From Watersipora subatra (taxonomy: Eukaryota > Bryozoa > Gymnolaemata > Cheilostomatida > Watersiporidae), in the NCBI RefSeq assembly GCF_963576615.1, contig NC_088708.1:55911196-55975195 (forward strand): a DNA stretch of 64,000 nucleotides, written 5' to 3'. The position numbers and the translations under genes are program-made. Under the pieces are notes generated by a model, which saw nothing but the letters and a program-made list of their open reading frames with translations, was not told the DNA's origin and did no database searches. Within the stretch, counting starts at the first letter, position 1, and the number at the start of each line of letters is the position of its first letter. Of this stretch, positions 26,301 to 38,300 are shown one piece after another.

Positions 26301-29300
26301 CAGCAACACGTGAAAAGCGACAAGTCAGTGCCAAGACTACCAAATCCATATCACATCCCAGACACAACATCAGTTGCTAAGACAAGCATGCAGAGTCTGC
26401 TAGCCCATGTGAAAACCAAAGATGAATTAACTGCCTATCTAGCCAACAAGATACTTCAACATGCTGAAACAAATGGCAAGTGCCTTGTAGTTGCTTGGCG
26501 TGACCAAGCAAAAGCCACGCATAGAGAAGTTGAAGGTCTCTCAAGCTCACAAGAAGAAGCAGACACTAAGCTAATTCTGCATTGTGTTAATGCTACAGAA
26601 AATGGTGCCACATCAATCAGGATTCATTCGCCAGATACAGACGTTCTCATTCTAGCCATCAGACGTTATCCAAACCTCTGTAAAGATACATGTTTGGTAA
26701 CAGGAGTCTAAGAAAATCGTAGAGTAATACCCCTTGCCCCTATATACAATACCTTGGGTGAAAAGAAGGCTGCATGTTTCCCGGGCTTTCATGCACTGCC
26801 AGGGGCAGACGTCACTGGACGATTTGCTGGTAAGGGAAAGCGAACATTTTGGAAAATCCTGAAAGAACTTGACTCGGATTATGTCAAAGTGGATGCACCT
26901 GCACAGCTTGGTGTTGCAGAAAGACCATCTGAGGCAATCATTGATGCCATTGAAGCATTTATTTGCCAGCTGTATTTGCCCCACACAGAATTGACCAATG
27001 TAGCATATGTACGGTGGTGGCTTTTCAAGAAGAAGCAGACGCGATCTGAGGGTCTGCCTCCAACTAAAGCTGCACTTTTGCCAGCTATCATGCGAGCCCA
27101 CTACCAGGCTATGATTTGGCACAATTACATCATCCCAAACCCAGAGTTACCACGCCCTGAGAATTATAGCTGGGATTTAGTTGACAACAAATTCAAGCCA
27201 GTGACGACATCTTTCCCTCCTGCTCCAGACGCCATAATCCATTTGGTAAAGTGTGAGTGTCACCAGTCCTACTGTGCCAACAACATGTGCAAATGCAGAA
27301 AGAATGGACTAAGCTGTACAGGACTTTGTGGGTGTTCCATTGATTCAGACGAATGCGAGAATGCAGAAAGTATGGCCTTAACAGATGATGAGGACAGTGA
27401 TAATGAACTATAATGCATTATGCTTGTAAGAAACTGTTGTGTCAGGTGCCATTGAGCATTCCACTTTAGCAGAAATTATGTCTTAATACCCCATAATGTT
27501 CAGTATTTCAAAGGTTTATGATATCAAAGTACTTGGCTGTATGGTGCATAGGTTATGTCGAGAGAAGTTGAATAATTTTCACAGTTAACGCATGCTCATG
27601 CCATTGGCGGCCATTTTGAAAAAAATATATAATTACACTATTGACTCCTATTTGGAGTTTTCTTGAAAATATATCAATTGCATGATAGATGGTGGCACCT
27701 TTGAAAAACAGGATGGCTGCTAGCCTTGTTTACCTTAGCAATGTCATACCATGTTTTTTGGACTGCTTGGTGTTGTAAAAATTGGTATTGCCACCAAAAT
27801 TGCCTTCGTAGCATGTTCACAATTCGAGTTACACATGAAAATGTATTCAAATGGCGGCCATTTTGAAAAACAAGATGGCTGCCAGCCTTCCCTCTTACCC
27901 TAGCCATGTCAATCCATGTTTTTTGGACTCCTTGGTGTTGCAAACATTGGTATTGCCACCAATATTAGCCTCATAGCATGTTCACAACCTGAGTTATATG
28001 TGAAAAATCGTATTCAAATAGCGGCCATTTTGAAAAACCAAGATGGCTGCCCTCTTACACCCCTCAGAATTTACCACCAAAACTTTTATTGCTCTTTGGG
28101 ACCTACTGAAAGTATCTAAATAGGTGGCATGCTTTAATCATTCGGATCTCAAGGGATAATCATATTGAACCACAGCCTCCCTGACTATTCACTTAATGAA
28201 TTAATAAACCGCTGTACTATTCAGCTTAGTATGTAAAATATGTACTGCTAATAAGATTGAATATATGGTTTAATTTATATATCAAAATGATATTTGCGTA
28301 TTACCGCCAATTTTTGCCGGTCGGTTGGCGGAAATTAATTTCGTCCTGGCAAAAACCAACCCTGGTTATAAAAACCCTAAAAATCTTGCCATAAAACCAG
28401 CTAGAGTTGCCAACTCATTTTGGGAATAGCAAATTGTTTTTAGCAAAAGATTAGGTAGATTATTGATTTTGAAGACCAAGTGTATTCTAATGTCATTACA
28501 TTTTGGGCACTTCGTGAGACATTTTCTTCATTAAACTATATTTTCATGCAGTTTTAGATAATACATCAAATCTTAAACGACATAAGGTTTCTTCCGAGCT
28601 AGAGTCAGTGTCTAGTAAGCTATGCCAGAGTACTGAAGTACACCACATATATACGTATAAGAACTACTGGGTTACGCGTAAGCATAATGGGGTTGGTTTT
28701 GTCATCGATCTCTGTATAAAGATCAACTACAGTAGAGAAAAGGCTCTGTTGTTAGACGACTCTGTCAGTTTTGACGCCAGTCATATGCATTTACCTCCTG
28801 ATGCTAGTGTGTTTCTGCATTACAGGTATTCTGTGAGGTCAAAGCTTGAGAAGACATCTGCGCATGGAAACGCAGCTGATGCGTTCGCATTCAGTGAGAC
28901 AACTGAAGGTTCCTCTCTGAGCACTAACAGTAAGAGGTAATTTTTGTCATACCAAATCTGTTTCTGGCTAGACAAATGTATCTCTGTCGGTCGTCATAGA
29001 GTCATGGACATGTTCTGCACTGGCTTTGATGAACACTTTGGCTGCTCTATATTAATGACTAGCGGAATGTCTGGTGTTGCATGGTATTAAAAATCAGCTT
29101 ATAAACAGTTTCAAGTAATGTAGTTGCCTGGTACTTACCATTAGTCTGGCATGTTGCCAATGGCTGATTGGAGTAAGTTAGTTGACTAATAAGAACAGAG
29201 AGCAAGCATAAAATGACATTGTGGCATAGCAGAGAGCGGTATAAGTATTTTTACCCACATAGTGACATAAATCGCCCAATGGATCTATCAATCTCGTATA

Positions 29301-32300
29301 GTTCAATGGTTTAGCATATCATCTGGGGAACAGGAGGTTCCTAGATCAAATCTTTTGTGATATGGATTCTATATTCTCAGGTTTTACTAATAGCTGGACT
29401 AAATTAAATCACACACAAACTTTGAGACTTATGTATATAGATGCACTGTTGGGCTGTTTCTGCCAAAATTACAAAAAAAACTTTGAGTTAAAATTTATAT
29501 ACTGCAGCTTTTTATTGATTATATATTTGTATCATTTTTCTGTACAATAAAGTTCACCTACTCAAATTCTTTAGACTGCAAATTATGCTCAAAGGAACTG
29601 ATTGAAACATGCATTTGGCTATCACAAGAATATGTTAAAACAATTACCAGACGAAAGCGCTCGGTATAATCATAGCAAAATGTTGTTTATACTCATTACA
29701 ATTTCCATTTATACATTTATATTGTTATTTGAGATACTCTCATCACATTTCAAGTCTTACATTGTAAGTTTAAAAAGGCCCATTGAAAATTTATAATTGT
29801 GTTTAACTTGTTTAAGAGAGCAATAGCCATTGTACAGGAAGAGAGCAATAGCCATTGTACAGGAAGAGAGCAATAGCCATTGTACAGGAAGAGAGCAATA
29901 GCCATTGTACAGGAAGAGAGCAATAGCCATTGTACAGGAAGAGAGCAATAGCCATTGTACAGGAAGAGAGCAATAGCCATTGTACAGGAAGAGAGCAATA
30001 GCCATTGTACAGGAAGAGAGCAATAGCCATTGTACAGGAAGAGAGCAATAGCCATTGTACAGGAAGCGAATAAAATAAACTAAATAAGATTTCCTGAAGT
30101 TGACTCCGTACAAGGATTTAATACTTTACTTGTACATGTATTTGTCTCTATGAACTCGCTATTGCACAATGCCAAGCTATCATCTACTGCAGTTGTTCTA
30201 TTTTTTGAACAGTTTGCTTAATAGCTTGAATTCTCAGTTTAAATAAGCGTAAAAATATTTTCCAAGCTCTGAAACGTGTTTGACGGAGTTTCTAAGAGTT
30301 TTGAAGGAGAAAGCACCTTATTCACAATTCTTGGTCAAAGGAAGCTGTGCAAACTTAAAATGATGGCGGTAAATTATTTTTACCAATAATTGATGAAATA
30401 TTGCTCAAAACACTTTACTTTTTAAAATGTTTTTAGTTTGAAATAGTTTTATGGGGTTTTCATTAGCTTCATACTTGTTCTTGCCATAATTCATCATCGA
30501 AATTCAAGTAGTTTATTATTTACTTCCTACGTACACCTGCTGGTGTCGCAATCAATGATTTAATTGTTTCGTACAAGTCTAAAGTGCTCCAAACTGTTAT
30601 GTTGTTGACTTTAGATGTTTCCTCTTTTTTTGCCTATGCGCTGACACATTTAAATAACCTTATTTAGTAATCTTTCACTGTTTATGTCTTTCTAAAAATA
30701 ATATTTGATATAAATCGTTTATGTTAGTTGTACTTCTCATAGCCATTGTTCTCTCATAGTCTATGTCATGCTAGACCATTGCTTAGGTCACTTTCAGAAG
30801 TAAACTTCCTAAAGAAAATATTAGTTCAGGCTTTTTTTGCTTCTTGCTTCATCATTCTGCTGAGTCACTTAAGATTTATCATGTCTCCTTCATTCAATTG
30901 TAATGGTGTGTTATGGTAGACATAAGAAAAAAGAATATACTGTACAGGAAGACATACTCATCATCAACGCGGTGTTGAAACGGTGCAGAGATCTTAGTAT
31001 TAACGGCAACAGGCTTTGGGAAGTTATAGCAGCTAATAAGGTAAGTGGTTCATTTACATATGCTTTTGCTTTTCTCAGGTTTCTGCGTAGTATTGCATTT
31101 TTATAGCTTTAAAAGATTTTCGTAGGGGTATATTATGAGTTTTTAGGGTTTTTATTATGAGTATCTTATGTAAAGATTTGTGAATTTTTCAAAATTGTTC
31201 AAACTTGATCCAATTTTAGTAGTTCCTCCAAGATACATCATTTCATCTATTTAAAACTTGAAAACTTTTTCAAATTGGCCCATGATATATTGGCAATTTT
31301 GTGACGTCACATTGGGATGCAAATGGCTGCGACAAATGGTCAATATGATAGTCATAAGACACAAATCAACTTGATAGTACAGCATGGTGTGACACCCTAT
31401 GTTTACCGACTTGCAGAAATATAGTACACTGTTTTGGTGTTCTGAATATTTCATCTCCCTGAGCTCGTCTCTTCTCCTCAGGCGTATTGTAATTGGTGGC
31501 AATTTTTGTAATTGGTGGTAATTTTTAAGGCCTATTTGCAATAGCCTATGTTAGTTGCACCAGCAGCATATTATACCAGGTATTCTACATAGCTATTTTA
31601 ATATTTTATTTTTGAACCGGTCTAAATAAGAAATTGTTGCTTAGTAGATGAATAAAAATTAACAACATTTATTATTAAATTAAAAAAGATTTAATTCAAA
31701 TAAAATTGCATCAATATACGGATGCTGCAGTCAAGAGGTCTCTTGATGTTTATTGAATGATATTTAAAATTTTGTTTTTTTAACATTTTCAGTTATTAAA
31801 AACTAGTAACTATTTTTGTGACTGGTTGATACCTAATGTTTGAAACACTAAAAATAAATATTTTATAGAATATTAGCAATAAATATTTACTAACAGCAGT
31901 TCTCATCTGCACCTAAGTGATATTTTAATGTGATATTGTTAAAATTAAGAAATTAAAATTAAATTGTTAAAATTAAAATGTGATAAGTTAAAATTGAATA
32001 AACAATGAATATAATGGAATACGTTATATATTAAAAATAAATACGTAATTTTGTTAGATGTTATTGTTAAAAAATACTATTCGATTTCATGTAAAAATAA
32101 AAACATTTAAAATCGATAGAATATTTATAATCATTTGAATAAAAATGAAATTAATGTTTTTTCAATGTTTGCTTTATTATTATCTGCTATCTTACTATTT
32201 AGGCCTACTATCTATCATTATTTAGCAAGAAAATAACAAGTGAACAGAATATTTCAAAAGTACATTAACTTAAGTATTAATATAAGGCACGTAGTTTACA

Positions 32301-35300
32301 GTATTTTATATAAAAACTTCATTTTTAATGAAAGTTTACCACCATTCTTGGTATTTTTTCACGTCATAAGTCTATAAGGGAAATACAGTTATACACTAAA
32401 CAGTAACAACTGTGACGATCCTCCCTGATAATACCCTCATCATTATTACTTTATTTGAAATGGTGTAAAGCCATTTTATGTTATCGTAACCAATAGAGGG
32501 CAATTCATACTGATCTCTCCTACAATTTTCTGTATAATCTATTTTGCAAATGAAATATATGTACTTTTTCATTGTTGAAGATGGAGACCGAGATAATTTT
32601 AAATTAGCTCTGCTGGCGTGATATCCATAGTTGAGTAAGAGTGCCATGTTCACAATGTACATTCTTTTACAGCGCCGTGTTTCAAGACATACTATCATTG
32701 TAAAAAAAATTGCTAGAAGTGTCAAGTTTTCTATTTTACCAAAAGTTTGTCTTGATGGAGTAGTGAGGTAATTATATTATTTTCACAAGCAAGCCTATTA
32801 CTATTGCGGACATTTTTAACGACGCCGTCTTGCAGGTGTTAATAACAATAAAACTAGTGCTTGGAGATTAAAATTCTTGCAAATTTTATTTAAACTGTAA
32901 GAAAAGTTGTTTCACTTTAATTTGAAAGCATTTTGAAATTTTTATTTTTTCTTTACACAGAGAACAACAATAATAAAACTGAATGATACTTTTGGATGCA
33001 TTACCATTGAGACCTCAACGACCAACGAAACATATTTAAATTTCATTTTTAGGTTAATATTCTTTTTCTTGTATGGTTTATGATACAATGCAATGTAGAG
33101 ATTAGAAAATAAAGAACATTTTTGTGAAATTACACGTTGAAGTATATTTTCAGTCAAGACTTAATATTAGGTTCCATAATAAAATATTTTACCCTCTCTA
33201 CTAGTTTAATCTATTCCAAACTATTAAATCTGTGCGAGCAGTATTCATTTTGCTTTTGACCAGCAAGAATAATTTTTTGTGAATATTATCGTTATATTGT
33301 TATCGTCATATTATTTAAATATGACTGTGAATAGCGATGTCTGAGTTCAACAAAGTTTTGACGTTATCTGTTGCGTTTTTAACACTTTAATCCGACATGC
33401 TACAGGTTAGCTGGCAGCATTTTAGAATTATATCTATTTATACCAATATAATCATGATATTTCATTTTTATCAGTGTTTTTAATGTTAGAGGAACAAAAA
33501 TCAAGTTTTGGAAACAACAACACTCGCGATGTAAGCTCTGTGGTGTGACAAAAGTAGGTCATTTTTCAGCAAAACGCCAAGTTATGAATTACAATGTCAA
33601 CACTGATGATTAACCAACGCATGAACGCGAGGCGAATATGCATATGTTGGTCACTATTCCAGTCACCATGCTATATTGTTATGGTTGTTATGGTTACCCA
33701 ACATGGCTGATAAGTATAACGTAAAGTCAAAGCAGATTCCATTAATACCGAAAAAGTCTGCGTCGTAATTATATGTGCTGCATTAACTTTTAAGCAGTGA
33801 TTATAGAATTACACCAATCGGCTTGTGCATACATCTTTTGGAGTCTGTTAGCAAGAAATTTTTCCTTTGCGTAAACCGGAAATTTAAGAAATTGTCCATA
33901 AAAATTAGCTATTCTCGAAAGTCATCTGTTTAAAACCTATTAACATCTGTTCTGCTTCATGAATAAAGATTTTGAACAGGCAATTTTTAGATAATCTAGT
34001 TACAAACAACCAATTTTATTATAACTGTATAGCGTCGCAGCTGTTTCCAGTCGATATTTTTCAAAGGATCGCAAATCTTTTTGTGCATTTTCACAACTTT
34101 AAAATGTTGATAAAACCTGGTATTTGGTTGCAATTACACAAAAATATGATTTAAAACTCTTTGCACTAAAAATTTGTGCTGTCAGTCAACCTTTAAACGG
34201 GGTTCGAAGCAGGTCTAGTCAATGCTAAAATTGTTTAGTATACCATGGCCATTATGTAATGCTATGATGGGAAAGATATTTCAGAACTAAACCTGTTTTT
34301 TAATCTACTGGATATAAAACAAAACATATGTGAAAACTATTGATTTCTCCTGATCAGTCATACCTTGACCTTGAGTTTAATGTATTCCAGAACCGAGCTC
34401 GTGTCTCAAATCAAATTTTCTAATATAAATTAACTAAATATAATTTCATCCGTTCCCACCCTCTGAAAAACTACTAAAACAAGATATTACTGTGGAATAA
34501 CTTGTTTTTAATTTTTGTAATTCACCACCTATGTGCTGACAAAGTACCAAATACCTATCTAGTGATTTATCATCAGCAATTAAATGTAACACTATTATGT
34601 ACAGCACTGTATGGACTTCTTACCTTTAAGACCGACTGTAGGGGCTAACGGCGGTGCGAGAACGACTTCACGGCAACACAGTTGGTACGCTACACTTTCG
34701 TGACTTTACGTAACAACAATAACAAATAACAATAAGTTTTAATATTTCGTTACACTAAACTTACTTTAATTGGGTTTTTGGTTCTTTGCTTTTCTTCCGG
34801 TGAGGATCTTTTTGTCTCACTCTCACTTTTAGCCGGCCTTTTTAAAACTTTTTTAAATTAATTCGACAAGAAAGGTCGAGCGATGCTGTTCTCATAAGTG
34901 GCCTCTCTCATACTCAGCCACTTAGTTGCCACATCAAGAACCGTCTCTTTCGCTCGCATCCCAGATTTTTCTTTGTATCTCAAGGTAAAAATGTGCTCGT
35001 AATTTTCTTTTTATCTCAAATTTCTTGTATGTTGTGAAACTTATATGTTGAGGTATGACTGTACTGGCAATCACTCCATCAATCGTTATATTCAGTCTTT
35101 AATCCATCAATGGCTTCGAGCCATAGTTAAGAAAGTTCAAGCAGTCTATAGGAAGTGCAGCATAATGTCGCTCTATAGCCTCATGATTACTACCTTTATA
35201 ATCAGCATTGGTGTGCGCTGTCTTCAATCCAAGATCGTTAATAATACAAATATACACTCATGAATTATCCGGAAATATGTATAGAGCACGAAGTTAAAAT

Positions 35301-38300
35301 AACTGTGAACCGTGACAACTTCTACACCAATTTGGTTCATCATCATTTCCTATTATTTCGCCATTGTGTTTTACTTTTAAAGTTCGACAACATAACTTTT
35401 TTAAGGATCTGCTGTTTTAACAACCATAGATTTGTTTATCATGTAGGATGTAAATCGAACTAGCCAGTCACTGAAAGAGAGATTTATAAAGAAGATACTG
35501 CCATATGCTGAGAAATATGATATCAGCGCTGAGGAGTTTCGAAAGTTGAGAAAATTGGGTGCTGCAAAGGCAGGTGAAGATTTGATATTTTATCTGCCCA
35601 TTTATCTCAACTTTTTATGACATGCTCTCGTGCAGAAGATTTCCTGCATATGTTGATTTGCGAGAGTGATGAAGTACTCGGTACAGCCAAACACTCAGAT
35701 ACCAAGTTAATTTGTTTTGGTACTTGCTTCATTCGGCAAAACCGTATTATGTTTTAGCTAATATTTTTATAAGAATTGTTTTGTTAAGAAAAGTGTTTTG
35801 TTTAATTCATACCCGCCTCTAGTCCACAAAATAATAAATACTTCAATTATGTGTATAACAAAGTTATTAAAACAAATGCATGATATAAATACTAAATGTA
35901 AAGATCCAAGTTACCTGCTATTTGTAAAATTGGTAAAACAATAACCAGTGAAAAAATGTTTTGTGTTGTTCATTTACCTTAACTTACCTACACTAGATAT
36001 AATCTTTGCATACCTTTTTATGTTTATAAATCGTTTTTCATTTATTTCGGATGTTTACTTGAAAAATTGTAATATGTTGAAAAATTATAGCAGTCACAAG
36101 TTAGAAGTTACTTCACATGTTGAGGTAAATATTTGCTCAAATTATGTCATGTAAAAAGCTTAGTGTTTATAGACGGTGGTAAGTCAATGTTTAACTATAT
36201 ATACTGTAATAATAGGAGTAGCTTTACTCTGTGCTTTAGTGGATAGAAAGGCGTATCTCAGTGTGCCTGTATATTTCCAGCGTACTCTATTGTCAACAGA
36301 ATTCTCAAATAAATTTATAAAGTCATTATTTGTGTCTTATTGGCAGTTATGCTATCAGTTTATTTTATCATTGATAAATTAAATTTTTTTTGATTGCTGT
36401 CATTAGCAATCAGAAAAACATAATGCTAGAAACCAAAACGGTCAAATGCTGCAATAAAATGTATGCTTGTTCAATGAAATATATTCTTTTAATATTCCAT
36501 AAAAACGATTGATTTTGCCAGATTTCTGCAGCTGCTTCTTTTATTAAAGAAATTTGTCATTTATTTACTGCACCATTATGAGAATATTGCATCAGACATA
36601 TAGAGTAGACGCTCCTACAATGTAAATAATCCTTTCCGAGAATATTTATGTTAAGGATTTACGTTATGCGAACAGTAAATAAAATGCATGTAAAATGCTT
36701 CATCTTTTCCAAGATCTTCCAAAACTCTGAGTTTTTGGTCTTCAAAAAGAAAAAACACTAAACCTAATTTTTTAATTTAATGAACAGACAGTAACTGTGG
36801 TACTATTGGTTTGTATTGTCAACTTTTTTCTTTCTATTATCACTTACATTCGATTAAGGTCCATGATTACTGTGATTTTACGTTAAATAGAGGAGAGTGC
36901 ACGATGTCGACTTACATCGACTTTTCCACATTTATTCCTACCACTGCACAGGATAAAAAGGTCGGTGGATCGACACTCTAACACCTGCATCAATCGACTG
37001 CCCTGGGGTATTTCTGAATAATTGTAGAGCTACTTATCTTTGCTTTATCGGAAAACCTGATGATCTCTCGTGGCATCGTAGACTGCCATGGTAGTAGAAT
37101 ATATAATAGAGATACCCCTATACATTGTTTTTTCTCCTAAATGTGATAAGAAAGAAAATGATATTTTTAAGGATAACTAAGAGATACTCATTACTCCAGT
37201 CGAATTTGAGAACTTGCACCTACTTGGCTTGTTACGTTATATAGAATTTTTACGTAAAACGAAGCAAAACCTTAACACAAACTACGTAGGTTTTCCCATG
37301 AACAAACAAGCGGAGCGAATGTTTGAGTTTTTATGATAAATGCATGTGCACACAACTAACGAAAATTATTCATCAACAACGTCCGGAACCCTTGCATCGA
37401 AATCGCATCAACAAATTTAACCATTTTTTTGTAGATTCGTTGAAGTATAATAACGATACAAAACACATACAAGCCTATTTAAATATATTACCAAGTCTTT
37501 GACAGGTTACCGCAAAATCTAAAAACTAACCCAACTGATCGGATTATACATAAATAGACAGATTAATTTGGCCGAAAATCGTTATTAAAACTAGCCAAGC
37601 CTTACTTTTATCAACATTAAGACCGGCAAACGAAACGCCGAGCGACAGAAAAGAGAACAATTAAGTCGTGCGCGTTTCATGAAAAAATAACGTGCACATT
37701 TCACCAGTCTATAGCATTGTCGAATTGGCGACGGTTTCTGTAATTAACGTAGAAGTACAGAAATCGTTTCTTTTCTGCCGACTTCAAAGTAACTGACATT
37801 TTGGAAACTTTTAAGTACTTTGGTATTCTAACTGATGTCCAAAGCAGTGAAAGTAAAGGAAATGACGATGATATTTTTTTCTAACAATTCTAATGAGATT
37901 ATTACAATATTTAATTAAAAGTTTGGATATTCTTCTTGATACTTCTTGATATTGTTAGCTATGACATTTTGAAATGTAAACAAAATTGTGCATTGGTTTT
38001 CTATTATTACTGTATTAATAATATTGGTTATTCAAATAATATCAGTGCATTTTACTTCTAATATTGCATTTCTCCTATTGCAGGGAGAGAGATATAAACA
38101 TATAATCTTTTCATTTCATTATTGCTGTTTGTCATGACCAAACACTTTTTTAAATAGATTTTCTAAAAATCTATATAAATGCCACAACTTCTTGATATTG
38201 TTAGCTATGACATTTTGAAATGTAAACAAAATTGTGCATTGGTTTTATATTATTACTATATTAATAATATTGGTTATTCTAATAATATCAGTGCATTTTA

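Larger units (their letters stand above)
24087..28187 (+). mobile_element. Academ-type (XPG-encoding) DNA transposon, degraded, 4.1 kb
   Basis: Long terminal inverted repeats of about 185 bp: the left (24087-24272) starts TAGTCAGGGTGACTGTGG and the right (27989-28187) ends CCTCCCTGACTA. The trinucleotide TTC lies on both sides (24084-24086 and 28188-28190), a candidate 3-bp target duplication. The interior carries a broken coding region on the plus strand with XPG-like motifs and a C-terminal eight-cysteine cluster. Academ elements are known for an XPG-type nuclease region, a Cys8 finger and 3-4 bp duplications, so this is the best family fit. It sits in RAP1 intron 3, same strand as the gene. 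Family assignment is from memory. Confidence 0.7.
28937..30919. other. RAP1 intron 4
   Basis: Contains a tRNA-like fragment (29293-29352) and the 25-bp minisatellite at 29816-30065. Nothing else recognised. Confidence 0.6.

Noticed and set aside
26652-27122. 156-codon minus-strand ORF opposite the transposase
   Set aside because: Antisense shadow of the Academ-like coding region; no domain.
29750-30113. Three overlapping minus-strand ORFs of 78-118 codons with repeated LPVQWLLLSSCTMAIALFLY
   Set aside because: They are translations of the 25-bp minisatellite in three frames, not a protein.
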